From Bin55 sp963667455 (GTDB lineage: Bacteria > Pseudomonadota > Gammaproteobacteria > Pseudomonadales > Azotimanducaceae), in contig CAXXFR010000013.1 in the NCBI GenBank assembly GCA_963667455.2, positions 1 through 64,000 of the forward strand: a DNA stretch of 64,000 bases, read 5' to 3'. The notes below the pieces were generated by a model that did not search any database, was not told the DNA's origin, and saw nothing but the letters and a program-made list of their open reading frames with translations. Below, in pieces: positions 1 through 9,215 of this stretch (the first letter of the stretch is position 1; every line of letters starts with the position of its first letter). A program made the translations under genes and the position numbers.

Positions 1-4
1 GATC

Positions 5-841
5 CTAGAATCCCTTGAATGTTGCTTCGCGCTTCTCACGAAACGCCTGAGCACCTTCGGCGAAGTCTCGGGACAATCCCACTAGAGGGATCGCAGTCTC
101 GGACCATTGCATTGCAGTGTCGTAGTCCATGTTCGCCGTTCGTATTGCTAGCAGTTTCCCCAATTTCTGTCCGATCGGGGGACCCGCCTCGATCTCCATT
201 GCAAGCTGCATGGTGCGATTCTCGAGTTCGTTGGGTTCTACAAGGTAATTGGAGAATCCGGCTTCGTGAGCCTCTTCAGCGCTCATGAATCGTCCGGTCA
301 TCATGAGTTCCATTGCCTTGCGCCAGCCGATAACTTTGGGGAGCGACCAGAAGCCTCCTAGATCCGCATACAGCCCGCGCTTCACATACGCCACTTGAAA
401 TCGGGCAGCCGTGGAAACCACGGCTAGGTCGCAATGACTCGCCAGGTCGAAACCTGCGCCGACACATGGTCCGTTGACCATAGCGATAATTGGAACTTCA
501 ACGCGTCGCAACGCGATGTAGGTCTCGGTCTCGTGTCGAAAGTTGAGCCGATATCCTTCGATGTCGGTTGTTGCAGCTTCTTCGAGTCCTTCGGGTTTTG
601 GATCGGGATTAGGATTGGCAGCTCCACTGAAGTCCATGCCTGCACAGAAGCCGCGTCCGGCACCGGTGATTACGATGCATCGAATGGATCGATCGAATCT
701 GGCGTCGAACAGAATTTCGCGCATCTCGCGGAGAAGGGGAAACGTCAAGGCATTGAGCTTGTGCGGTCGATTCAAGGTTAGCCACAAAATGCCATCTTGG
801 TCGCCCCGTCGTTCACTCAAAATGGGTTGGTCGTCGCGCAT
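5..841 (-). CDS. enoyl-CoA hydratase/isomerase family protein (atypical active site)
   Basis: Crotonase-fold protein of about 278 residues. The N-terminal LTLNRPHKLNAL strand, the acyl-CoA loop GAGRGFCAGMDF and the C-terminal REKREATFKGF signature are all visible. In true hydratases two glutamates activate water; here the first position is Asp (GAGFDLASHCD) and the second is Tyr (QVAYVKRGL), but the following GLYADLGG keeps an Asp that dienoyl-CoA isomerases use. It is therefore more likely an isomerase or another crotonase reaction than a simple hydratase (inference). A TTG six codons upstream (859) is also open; the ATG at 841 starts the conserved part and was chosen. It is divergent from the methyltransferase gene at 937 and lies next to CoA-transferases, which suggests acyl-CoA catabolism. 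Confidence 0.85.
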   Translation of the reverse strand: MRDDQPILSERRGDQDGILWLTLNRPHKLNALTFPLLREMREILFDARFDRSIRCIVITGAGRGFCAGMDFSGAANPNPDPKPEGLEEAATTDIEGYRLNFRHETETYIALRRVEVPIIAMVNGPCVGAGFDLASHCDLAVVSTAARFQVAYVKRGLYADLGGFWSLPKVIGWRKAMELMMTGRFMSAEEAHEAGFSNYLVEPNELENRTMQLAMEIEAGPPIGQKLGKLLAIRTANMDYDTAMQWSETAIPLVGLSRDFAEGAQAFREKREATFKGF

Positions 842-936
842 GAGTCGCTCGTGTTTCAAAGTTGAGTGATTATCGTACTAGCAATCGTAGTGTGCGGTAT
901 TGACTTGGCCGGTGATAGTGGGTTGAAGAACTGAAA

Positions 937-1701
937 ATGACAATCAAACAGCATCAACGGCTTAATCGAGCGGCTTGGAGTGACAAGGCCGAGGATTACT
1001 CAAGTGCCGCCGAACGGAATTGGAGCACTGACGTACCGACCTGGGGAATTTGGAGGATTTCCAATGAGATGGCACCCATGCTTCCGGCGAGTCTCGAAGG
1101 CATGCGCTGTTTGGAAATCGGGTGTGGGACTGCGTATGTCGCCTCTTGGATGGCTCTGCGTGGAGGCGATGTCTACGCAATCGACCCGACGAGAAATCAA
1201 CTGGACACAGCCCTGCGGCTACGCAGTCGGTACGACAGAAAGATATCGCTGGTCGAGTGCTTCGGAGAGAGTTTGCCGTTTCCGGATGAATCCTTCGACT
1301 TTGCCATTTCGGAATACGGTGCGTCGTTGTGGGCGGATCCCTACCAATGGGTTCCCGAGGTTGCGCGAGTGTTGAGACCTGGAGCGCGGTTGACATTCAT
1401 GACCTGCCACCCGATTTCACAGCTTTGTTGCCCCGAGCAACCGGATCTCCGCAACGGAGTTGAGCTCTTGCGACCCTATCTTGAAATGTACCGCCTGCAC
1501 TGGTCCGACCCGGAAACCGTCGAATTTCAATTACCGCACGGGAAGTGGATCGAGTTGTTGAGATCCTGCGGATTCGAAATCGAATCGCTACTTGAATTGG
1601 GTGCCCCGGAAGGCGCGACGAGCGACTATGTTTGGGCTGATGCGGAGTGGGCGACGAAGTGGCCTACGGAAGAGGTTTGGACGGCTCGTAGACTGCCTTG
1701 A
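937..1701 (+). CDS. class I SAM-dependent methyltransferase
   Basis: Protein of 254 residues with the Rossmann-type SAM-binding motif I LEIGCGTAYVASWMALRG at about residues 65-82. An acidic residue (AIDPTRNQ) closes strand 2, and the post-I region DFAISEYGASLWADP resembles UbiE/COQ5-like small-molecule methyltransferases (Methyltransf_11 type). The substrate cannot be read from sequence. The gene is monocistronic on the plus strand, between the divergent enoyl-CoA hydratase-like gene and the convergent CoA-transferase gene, ending only 10 bases from the latter's stop. The fold is sure; the role is unknown. It may modify a catabolic intermediate or a quinone-like compound. Confidence 0.85.
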   Translation: MTIKQHQRLNRAAWSDKAEDYSSAAERNWSTDVPTWGIWRISNEMAPMLPASLEGMRCLEIGCGTAYVASWMALRGGDVYAIDPTRNQLDTALRLRSRYDRKISLVECFGESLPFPDESFDFAISEYGASLWADPYQWVPEVARVLRPGARLTFMTCHPISQLCCPEQPDLRNGVELLRPYLEMYRLHWSDPETVEFQLPHGKWIELLRSCGFEIESLLELGAPEGATSDYVWADAEWATKWPTEEVWTARRLP

Positions 1702-1711
1702 AACCCTGAGC

Positions 1712-4090
1712 TCAGATCCTTGTAGTTCCCGTTATTCCCTTCGCTTCAAGTCTGCGATATTCGTCTTCCGTGATGCCGAGCTCTTGTTCGAGAACTTCTC
1801 TCGAGTGCTGTCCGAAGCATGGCGAGTGACGAATGTTGCCTTTTGTAGACGATTCGAACACCCAGGGATTGGTGGGCATGAAATGCGTACCCGATTCGGG
1901 ATGGTTCACAGCGGCGAGAAAGTCCCTATAGGCAAATTGAACGCTAGGGTTTCGATATACGTCAAGAAATTCGGGCACTTTGCAGGTCGTCGCACCTACC
2001 TCGTGAAGTAGCCCGACTGCGTCCATCAAGCGAGTTTCGGAAGACCAGTGCTCGATAGCTTCATTTAATTCAGCCTCGTGTTGTTTGCGGGATGTAGCAG
2101 TTGTGAACCTTGAGTCGTCGAGTTCGATGCGCTCTGCAAACTTGGCGAACACTTCATCTTCTTCAATGGCGACCACGATCCATTGCTCGTCGCGCGTCTG
2201 AAAGATTCCATGAGGTGCAATGCGGGGGTGCGCGTTGCCGCTCGGTTGACGGATCGATCCGTTGGCACTGTATTCCATGATTGCATCGCCCATTTGAACG
2301 GCGACCGACTCGATCATGGACAAGTCGATTCGTTGACCTTCGCCAGTTTGTTCACGATGGTGCAAAGCGGCGAGTATCGAAGCGGCAAAGTAGTAGCCGG
2401 TAATGGGATCGGGAATCAGACCACCGGTGTTTTGAGCTAGGTCTCCTTCGTAGCCGTGGATTGAAGCAAGACCGGCCATGGGCTCCGTAGTTGCGCCGTT
2501 GGCCGGATACTCCGCAAGAGGTCCCGTTCGACCGTAGCCGGAAAGCGAGGCAAAGATGATGTCGGGTCTGTGCACGCGAAGCGTCTCCATCGTGACGCCC
2601 CAGTTGGTCATTACATGCGGGCTGAAGTTGTCTGCCAGGATGTCGAATTTCGGTATGAGACGCCAGAACAGCTCCATTCCTTCGGGTTGCGAAACATCTA
2701 GCGTGATCGCTCTCTTGTTGAGATTGACCGTGTTGTACATGCCGTTGGTGTTAAGGCGATCCTGCTCAATGTCCGGATCGCGAACATGCGGCGGCACAGG
2801 TGCGCCCGCCCCTCGCCACACATCCGGTCTCTTTCGCGATTCAACCTGTACAACATCCGCTCCGAGGAGCGACAGCAGTTGAGTGCCAAATGTTCCTGAC
2901 CATGCGCCGGTGAAGCAAAGTACGCGGATTCCTTCGAGAGGTTGCTGACGTTGGACACCACGTGCCCGTGGCACTCGACGGCGAGAATCAATGACCTTGG
3001 AGTGTTCGCCCAATGTCGGAGCACGGAACTTTCTTGCCCATGGAGTGGCCGACATCTTGCCGAATGCTCCAGGAGCTTTGACTTTCTTGCCATTGACGAG
3101 CGTTTCGATGATGAAACCGCGTGCATTCAACTGCTCGCTTTCGACTAGTTCTTTGGAGTCCTGAACCACCCCCGAAATGCACCTTCTCTCGGCCAGACCG
3201 TGGAAGACGTCCCACTTGTCTCGGGACAGCATGACTTCTGCAAGTCCATCTCGCACTGGTCGAGTATCTTTCTGATGTCGGCCATAGGTCGAAATGAATT
3301 CAGGATCTTCGGCTATATCTGGTAGTCCCAGAAAGTGCAGAGCACTGGTCCACTGTGCCCAGTCGCCGTAGCCGAAATTGATGTGACCGTTTTGCGCTCT
3401 CCACAACGGTCCCGCTCGATCACGTGTCCGAGGCCCGTTGGGACCCCGCATCATTCGATTGTTGCCACCGATGAACAGACCAACTTCTGCCCACGGAGCG
3501 CATGTGTTGGCCATGGCTTCGTCTTCGCTGACATCCACGCTGTCGCCGTGTCCGGTCTGACGGCTCCGATAGAGAGCGGCGAGAGCTCCAACAAAGCCAG
3601 CAACGCCTGAAATGTAGCCACTCTGTTGGTGAGGTAGCTGAAGCGGTTCGTGATCGATGCACTGATTGATTGCGCACCATCCCGATTTCGAACATGCGGT
3701 GAGATTGTTGCCGGGAAGGTCCGCTATGGGTCCTTTCAATCCATGCGGCGTAATGGACAGGTGCACCGAATCAGATTGCCTCGCTGACAACGCTTCGGGC
3801 AGTTCGACGGTCGTTGTGACGACAACATCGGCACTCTCAATCAAACTCACAAGCTCTTCATTGCTTGCAACAACGGAATGCTTGTTCCAATTCACATAGC
3901 CATGAACCAGCGAGTTTTCCATTCCCGGCTCGTCGTGGAGAAACGGAGGTTCGTGTCTGAGCGCATGCCCGGACTCGTCTTCGACCAGAATGACCTCGGC
4001 TCCGAAGTCGCCGAACAATCTGGCAGCCCATGCTCCCGAAAGACGGTTGGAGAGATCTACAACACGAACGTTGTTCAGTGCTGATGCCAT
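1712..4090 (-). CDS. fused double-domain CaiB/BaiF family III CoA-transferase
   Basis: The 792 residues are twice the usual length (about 400) and contain two complete family III CoA-transferase halves in tandem: residues about 5-375 (VRVVDLSNRLSGAWAARLFG) and 385-792 (IRVLCFTGAWSGTFGTQLLS). Family III enzymes move CoA between acids through an acyl-aspartyl intermediate. The catalytic Asp is present in the second half (IPDPITGYYFAAS), but the equivalent place in the first half reads QSGYISGVAGF, with no Asp. Family III enzymes are usually interlocked homodimers, so the fusion may form the dimer within one chain with a single active site (inference). It is followed on the same strand by the LarA-like gene's 3' neighbours at 4119, only 28 bases away, suggesting co-transcription with LarA and the amidohydrolase. 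The substrate is unknown. Confidence 0.9.
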   Translation of the reverse strand: MASALNNVRVVDLSNRLSGAWAARLFGDFGAEVILVEDESGHALRHEPPFLHDEPGMENSLVHGYVNWNKHSVVASNEELVSLIESADVVVTTTVELPEALSARQSDSVHLSITPHGLKGPIADLPGNNLTACSKSGWCAINQCIDHEPLQLPHQQSGYISGVAGFVGALAALYRSRQTGHGDSVDVSEDEAMANTCAPWAEVGLFIGGNNRMMRGPNGPRTRDRAGPLWRAQNGHINFGYGDWAQWTSALHFLGLPDIAEDPEFISTYGRHQKDTRPVRDGLAEVMLSRDKWDVFHGLAERRCISGVVQDSKELVESEQLNARGFIIETLVNGKKVKAPGAFGKMSATPWARKFRAPTLGEHSKVIDSRRRVPRARGVQRQQPLEGIRVLCFTGAWSGTFGTQLLSLLGADVVQVESRKRPDVWRGAGAPVPPHVRDPDIEQDRLNTNGMYNTVNLNKRAITLDVSQPEGMELFWRLIPKFDILADNFSPHVMTNWGVTMETLRVHRPDIIFASLSGYGRTGPLAEYPANGATTEPMAGLASIHGYEGDLAQNTGGLIPDPITGYYFAASILAALHHREQTGEGQRIDLSMIESVAVQMGDAIMEYSANGSIRQPSGNAHPRIAPHGIFQTRDEQWIVVAIEEDEVFAKFAERIELDDSRFTTATSRKQHEAELNEAIEHWSSETRLMDAVGLLHEVGATTCKVPEFLDVYRNPSVQFAYRDFLAAVNHPESGTHFMPTNPWVFESSTKGNIRHSPCFGQHSREVLEQELGITEDEYRRLEAKGITGTTRI

Positions 4091-4118
4091 GTCAGATGGA
4101 TGTCATTCAACAAGGTCG

Positions 4119-5426
4119 CTAGGAAGATTGGAGGGCCTCAAACTTCGGAACGACGTAGGGTCCTTCGGGAATGAGAGCTATGTCCCGCCCCGTAGTTCGA
4201 CTAAGCGCATGCTCAATGCCGTCTTCAACGGAATCCAGCATGTGAACTCCCGTCAAGCGTCGGTCGTCGCCGACCAGTCCATCGCTGAACAGGCTAATGT
4301 GACGATTACGTTGCGCCATAACCTGCATTTCCGTTTCCCATTCGTCGACATCGGCAGCCTGCTTTGAGCTGACGCGCTCCAGGAATGCATCGGGGCCATC
4401 GTCGAGAAGCCGCTGTTGCGACACTCGGTAGGCATCTGAACCGAGACCCGCTCCACATTCCGCTGCCAAGACAAGCGTTCCGTTGTCTTGGAGTACTTCG
4501 AGGGGTGCAACCATCCCTTTTACAGCTTGGTAGTAGGTCTGATCGAGCGGATAGCCGGCGGCTGAAGTTACGATCGTGGCGAATTTCCTAGCCAATGGGA
4601 CGACGCAGTATTGCTCGGCGAAACTCATGGCTTGGGCGTGGCTGGACTCAATCTCGCCAAAGTTGACGAATGCCAGATTTCGGTCGGTGTCGATTACCGT
4701 GTTCAAGGCGTAGACATTCGTTTCGGAGTGATCCCGAAGCAACTTTAGGATCTCAATCTGTTCAAGATGTAGCGGATTTCCGTTGACATTGCACATCTTG
4801 CAGTTGGGATCTTCCAGAATGCGAGATCGGTGAAGTGCACGAATGGTGCTTTCGTGGGCAATTCCCGGCACAACAACCTTGCGCCCTCCGGAGTACCCGG
4901 CCATGAAGTGCGGTTCGACGAGCCCTGTCGCGATTTTGACATCGGCTTGGACAAACCGTTGGTCAAGCAACACGGGTGTCCCACTCGAGGTGGTTCCAAG
5001 ATTGATGTGGTCGGAGGTTCGACTGGCGAAGTGGTTCTGAACGGAGACGGAACCGAGGACTGTTCTGTCTCCAATGAGTTCCTCGAGTTCGCTACCTTGA
5101 TTCGGTCGGTGAAGTCCTGTCGCGATCAGAATTACGATGTGTTCGGGCTCGATTCCTCCTGCGACCAAATTGTCGACAATGGGTCGAAGGAATAGCTTGT
5201 TCGGGACTGGCCGAGTGATATCGCAGACGAGTATGCAAGCAGTCTTGGCGTTGGCCGCAAGCTGTGACAGCGAAGGTGAACCCACAGGTTGAACCAATGC
5301 GTCGTGAACGGCGCTGACGGGATCGGGCAGCAACGGCATGGGTTGCTTCGCCACGAGACTGACATTGCAGTCGTCAGGAATCCGAACTGTCAGTGACGAC
5401 TTGCCGTACGGAAGATCAAATTCCAT
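4119..5426 (-). CDS. LarA-family nickel-pincer racemase/epimerase homologue (DUF2088)
   Basis: LarA proteins interconvert 2-hydroxy acid stereoisomers by hydride transfer on a nickel-pincer nucleotide cofactor. This 435-residue protein keeps the diagnostic residues with LarA-like spacing: His106 (ATGLHRPN), His173 (EPHFMAGYSG), Lys183 (the covalent cofactor site in GYSGGRK) and His199 (RALHRSR, the position of the nickel ligand). It is therefore likely an active cofactor-binding enzyme rather than a decayed homologue. LarA paralogues act on many 2-hydroxy acids, so lactate cannot be assumed. It lies in a minus-strand run between the amidohydrolase (79 bases upstream) and the fused CoA-transferase (28 bases downstream). 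A route of hydrolysis, epimerisation and CoA activation is a reasonable inference. No larB, larC or larE cofactor genes are in the window. Confidence 0.87.
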   Translation of the reverse strand: MEFDLPYGKSSLTVRIPDDCNVSLVAKQPMPLLPDPVSAVHDALVQPVGSPSLSQLAANAKTACILVCDITRPVPNKLFLRPIVDNLVAGGIEPEHIVILIATGLHRPNQGSELEELIGDRTVLGSVSVQNHFASRTSDHINLGTTSSGTPVLLDQRFVQADVKIATGLVEPHFMAGYSGGRKVVVPGIAHESTIRALHRSRILEDPNCKMCNVNGNPLHLEQIEILKLLRDHSETNVYALNTVIDTDRNLAFVNFGEIESSHAQAMSFAEQYCVVPLARKFATIVTSAAGYPLDQTYYQAVKGMVAPLEVLQDNGTLVLAAECGAGLGSDAYRVSQQRLLDDGPDAFLERVSSKQAADVDEWETEMQVMAQRNRHISLFSDGLVGDDRRLTGVHMLDSVEDGIEHALSRTTGRDIALIPEGPYVVPKFEALQSS

Positions 5427-5505
5427 GCGATTGGCTACATGTGGACAGCTGGATCGAGTCCAGGATCAGGCGAAGCCGAACTCCCCAAACCGATTGGTCG
5501 CACTC

Positions 5506-7164
5506 CTAATTGGAATTGCTTCGGAGCACCTCTCCTGCACCCTCGCCAGTGTGCTCGTCGTCGATCAGGATCACAGCACCATTGCACACGGTTGCCCCGT
5601 AGCCCACGGCTCGTTGAATGAAACGAGGAGCACCTCCTGGGAAGTCGTGGACGAGCTCCGGCTGTCGCTCTTCCAATTTCTCCAAGTCGATGACGTTCAG
5701 GTCGGCTCGCTTGCCAACTTCCAACGTTCCGCGATTGCTCAGTCCGAGTACGCGTGCAGGTTCGGCGCTGATTCGCCTCACCGCCTCTGGCAACGAATAG
5801 ACGTTTGAGTCTCGATGCCAATGAGAAAGCACGAACGTAGACCATCCCGAGTCGATCATTTGACTGACGTGCGCACCGGCATCGCCTAGTCCCGGCATTG
5901 CCCAGTCAGTGGTAATCATCTTTTCGAGGTGTTCCAGGTTCACGTTGAATCCACGTGCGTGGAACAGAGCCTTGCCTTTGGTCTCACGCGTCAGTCTCAA
6001 CCACGTCTCGATGGGATGCTCACCGGCCTCTTCAGCCATGTCGACCAAGCTCTCATAACGAGAGTGCGTGTAGTTGGGACGAGGATTGTCTCCCAAGTAG
6101 TACTGCCGTTTCATTGCTTTGACCATAGTTTCATGGTGCGGATGATCCTTGATTTCCTGAACCAGTTTTGCTCGGAAGTTCGGATCTTCGATAGCCGCTA
6201 GACGTTCATTCATCGACATGGTCCGCATCTTGTTCCACGATTCGGTATGCCAGTAGTTGTTGGGTGCCAGTCCCATGATCCCTCCGCCACTTCGTGGTAC
6301 GGTCACGGCGGTGACGTCGAGACCTTCATCGCGCATTTGCGAGACCCGTTCGTCCAGAAGTGCGGTGTGTTCTGAAATGGCGCTAAACAGCACACGTCCG
6401 TTCCTAGCCTCGTCTGCCAGCAAGTCCATTTCGTTCTCGAGGTCTCCAAAATGCGGAACGGTCTGCATGATTCCGCCGTTCTTACTGACTTGCTTGGATA
6501 TCGCCATCAACTCTTCGCGGGTGGCGAAGGTTCCGGGGATTGGACGTCGATCAGGAAGTACATGTCCGGGATGTCGATTGACGGAAAATCCAGCTGCACC
6601 TTCCTTGACGGACTGACCCGCCAGTTCTGCGATCTGCTCAATCTCATCGGGAGTTGGCTGCCCGTCGATTGCGCGTTCTCCCATGACGAAGAAGCGGGTT
6701 GCACTGTGTCCGACCAGCCCAGTGATGTTGATCATCGGACCTAGACGTTCGATGGAATCGAGATATTCGCCGTAGCTTTCCCAGTCCCACGGCAAACCCG
6801 TAAGAATGGCGTGCTTGGGGATGTCTTCCACGGTCTCCATCATTCCCGCAAGAAACTCTCGATCCTCTTTCTTGCACGGTGCGAATGTGACTCCGCAGTT
6901 ACCTAGCAGGGCGGTTGTGACGCCGTGCCACGTGATGGATGTGAGTTTGGGATCCCAACCGATTTGAGCGTCGAGATGCGTGTGCAGGTCGACAAAACCG
7001 GGTGTTACAGTTTTGCCGTCGGCATCGATTTCTCGGTGTCCACGGGGACAGTTTTCGCCGACGTGGGTAATCGTGTCGCCGTCGATTCCGATATCTCCGA
7101 TCCGAGGCTCGGCATTCGTTCCGTCTACGATCAGTCCGTTGCGTACTACGAGGTCATGTGTCAT
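5506..7164 (-). CDS. amidohydrolase of the N-acyl-D-amino-acid deacylase family (copy A)
   Basis: A 552-residue metal-dependent hydrolase with the N-terminal beta-sandwich (DLVVRNGLIVDGT), the metal-binding HTH in PGFVDLHTHLDAQ, the Cys of GNCGVTFAPC, and the catalytic-position Asp in GLGDAGAHVSQM. The C-terminal ADLNVIDL segment closes the sandwich. D-aminoacylases and D-glutamate/aspartate deacylases belong here, but some histidines of characterised enzymes are not obvious, so the substrate is open. The frame is open to 7266, but the conserved start MTHDLVV is at 7164 and the extension has no family features. A close paralogue is at 13048-14718. It leads the minus-strand set amidohydrolase, LarA-like, fused CoA-transferase. 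Confidence 0.87.
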   Translation of the reverse strand: MTHDLVVRNGLIVDGTNAEPRIGDIGIDGDTITHVGENCPRGHREIDADGKTVTPGFVDLHTHLDAQIGWDPKLTSITWHGVTTALLGNCGVTFAPCKKEDREFLAGMMETVEDIPKHAILTGLPWDWESYGEYLDSIERLGPMINITGLVGHSATRFFVMGERAIDGQPTPDEIEQIAELAGQSVKEGAAGFSVNRHPGHVLPDRRPIPGTFATREELMAISKQVSKNGGIMQTVPHFGDLENEMDLLADEARNGRVLFSAISEHTALLDERVSQMRDEGLDVTAVTVPRSGGGIMGLAPNNYWHTESWNKMRTMSMNERLAAIEDPNFRAKLVQEIKDHPHHETMVKAMKRQYYLGDNPRPNYTHSRYESLVDMAEEAGEHPIETWLRLTRETKGKALFHARGFNVNLEHLEKMITTDWAMPGLGDAGAHVSQMIDSGWSTFVLSHWHRDSNVYSLPEAVRRISAEPARVLGLSNRGTLEVGKRADLNVIDLEKLEERQPELVHDFPGGAPRFIQRAVGYGATVCNGAVILIDDEHTGEGAGEVLRSNSN

Positions 7165-7341
7165 CGTTGGTAGCCATTGCGTTCTTCTGGAGTGTGTAAT
7201 GATGCCAAATTGGAGGAATAGTTGATGAATTACCTCAATGTGCAATGGAGCGATTTCTAACTCCAATGACTAGACGCGAGAGTCTCTCGCATCGAATGAG
7301 ACGAGTTCGGCGACTATCAGCCGATCCGTTGGTTTGAGTAG

Positions 7342-8049
7342 CTATTGGTCAGAAGCAGTCGATGTCTCGGAGAAGATCTCAACTGCAGTAGTGAGCTGTG
7401 ACGCAAAGAACTCTGCGTACTCGTTGTCGCTGTCTCGAACTCCAGAGACAGCCAATTCAAACTTGGCCTGTCTTTCTGTGCTGGGAGACTCGAGAAACTG
7501 GGTCAACGAGATCCAGGCCGCATGCATCGACTTGTCGAACTCGGTTTCTGCTAGATCCCGAGCTTGCTCGAAGATCGAAGACGCGTTCTTGTATGCCTTG
7601 GCGGCCAATGCATGGGCTCCGTTGATCCAGAGGATGTTGGTCGTGACATCGTCAACCGCTATTGCATATTCCAAACCTACTCGTGCGGCCGAATAACCCA
7701 ACTCTTGAGCCTTGGCGGAAATCGGGCCAGTGTCGCCCCAACCCGGCCATGTAAACGACGCTATGTTGAAGGCAACGCCTCGCGCGAACTTTCTGAGACG
7801 TTGCAGGTCTTCCGTTGCATCCGGGTCGGTTTTCTTAATGAGGTTGTCTACGTAGAGGAGTTGCAGACGCGCAACGGGGACAAACAGATCGTCCCGTTGA
7901 ATCTTGCGCAGTTCTCCCATCAATTCGCCGATCTGGCGAAACTCCTCCTCGGAAATCGTTGAAAGGGCGACTTCTTCGGCGTTCACACTCAGCACTCCAA
8001 TCCACAAGGAAACGACAACAATCCAGACTCGCATTGCTTGCTGATGCAT
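7342..8049 (-). CDS. exported protein of unknown function, alpha-helical
   Basis: No family recognised. The N-terminus MRVWIVVVSLWIGVLSVNA followed by EE looks like a Sec signal peptide cleaved after NA, so the product is probably periplasmic. The remaining 210 or so residues are rich in Ala, Leu and Glu with spaced helices (KAQELGYSAARVGLEYA, AHALAAKAYKNASSIFEQA), resembling a TPR-like solenoid, but no repeat was clearly aligned. Possible starts are 8088 (overlapping the ankyrin gene stop as ATGCGTAG), 8049 and 8034; none has a clear Shine-Dalgarno sequence. 8049 was chosen because it gives a normal signal peptide. It follows the ankyrin gene closely and is probably cotranscribed. Confidence 0.6.
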   Translation of the reverse strand: MHQQAMRVWIVVVSLWIGVLSVNAEEVALSTISEEEFRQIGELMGELRKIQRDDLFVPVARLQLLYVDNLIKKTDPDATEDLQRLRKFARGVAFNIASFTWPGWGDTGPISAKAQELGYSAARVGLEYAIAVDDVTTNILWINGAHALAAKAYKNASSIFEQARDLAETEFDKSMHAAWISLTQFLESPSTERQAKFELAVSGVRDSDNEYAEFFASQLTTAVEIFSETSTASDQ

Positions 8050-8080
8050 TGGAATATCCACACTTTTGAATGCCAACGTG

Positions 8081-9118
8081 CTACGCATTGTTCAGCAATT
8101 GCACGACTTCGACCCTGTTGGCATCGCGGGCGGCATCGATTGGCTGCTTTCCCGACTGATCCCGAATTGTTGCATCGGCACCAGCTTGCAGAAGCAACTC
8201 GCACAACGCGACGCTTCCGGTTCGAGCTGCATAGTGTAGTGCGGTTCGGCCTTGTGGACCGATGGCGTTGACTTTCGCACCAATGTCAAGAAGAAATCGC
8301 GCTTTATCCAGTCCGGGTCTCTTGTCGGCTCGGCAGGCGTACATCAAGGGATGCAGTTGTCGATACGGACGTTGATTGGGCGACAGCCCGTGATCGACGA
8401 GTAGCTTCAGGACGTCGAGATTGTTGGTGGACATCCAAATACCGGAATCTGAAGCATGGGGAGAGACATCGTGGTCCAGCAGAAATTGGAGAATCGAAAG
8501 ATTCTCAAAATGCGAGGCGATGAACAGCAATTGGGAACTGTAGGGGGTGAGTCGTGCTCCCCGCCGAGTGAGATCCTCGAGCAGTGAGAGCTGTCCGCCG
8601 GCAACGCAGAAGCTCGCAATTGGCGAGTAGTAGATTTCGTCGTGCTCGTCTTCGGCATAGAGCAAGTCGGGGTCGGACTCAAGATAGCGCTCGACCGCTG
8701 ATTGGTCTCCACAGAATGCGGATCGAAACACGTCGGAAGACGCTCCGTGTTGGCTGAGTAGGTCAACAAGCTGCTTTCGACCGTAGAACTTTGCTGCCGA
8801 AAGAGGGTCGAGTTGAACGAAAGTCTCCGAGTTGTAGCAACCGGTGAGATGGATGTTCGCGCCCCGTTGCAACAGCCATTCGACTGTTTCACGCCGGTTC
8901 TTGCGCACTGCCTCGAACAGTAAGGTGCGGCCGTGGCTACCTTGGTGATTCAACACGTCGGGGGAATCTCTGACGATGCTTCGAAGTTCGTCCAGTTTCC
9001 CTTGCGCGGCTCTGGCAAGGATCTTCCCCGGCAGTTGCTTTTTCCAGTGTCCGGGACTGACATTGAGAGGGCGTACCCAGCGGTCGCCAGCGACTTCGGA
9101 GGAAGAGGAAGAATCCAT
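8081..9118 (-). CDS. ankyrin repeat protein
   Basis: About 345 residues with several ankyrin repeats. The clearest are GRTLLFEAVRKNRRETVEWL near residues 60-85, GRTALHYAARTGSVALCELL with LQAGADATIRDQSGKQP near the C-terminus, and degenerate copies such as LDKARFLLDIGAKVN. Ankyrin repeats are protein-binding solenoids; in bacteria they often occur as partner or protective proteins for exported enzymes. There is no signal peptide, so it is probably cytoplasmic. The Ser-rich start (MDSSSSSE) follows ATG at 9118; a GTG at 9130 is an alternative. Its stop overlaps a possible start of the exported protein gene downstream, hinting at translational coupling. The specific partner is unknown. Confidence 0.85.
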   Translation of the reverse strand: MDSSSSSEVAGDRWVRPLNVSPGHWKKQLPGKILARAAQGKLDELRSIVRDSPDVLNHQGSHGRTLLFEAVRKNRRETVEWLLQRGANIHLTGCYNSETFVQLDPLSAAKFYGRKQLVDLLSQHGASSDVFRSAFCGDQSAVERYLESDPDLLYAEDEHDEIYYSPIASFCVAGGQLSLLEDLTRRGARLTPYSSQLLFIASHFENLSILQFLLDHDVSPHASDSGIWMSTNNLDVLKLLVDHGLSPNQRPYRQLHPLMYACRADKRPGLDKARFLLDIGAKVNAIGPQGRTALHYAARTGSVALCELLLQAGADATIRDQSGKQPIDAARDANRVEVVQLLNNA

Positions 9119-9215
9119 AGAGGAAGACACGCAGTTGCCAGGACCAGGCCGGTGCCAAACCTAGGTTAGGTTAAATTGTAAGTCTGTCCTAGCCCTTAGA
9201 TAGCGGAGACATCCT

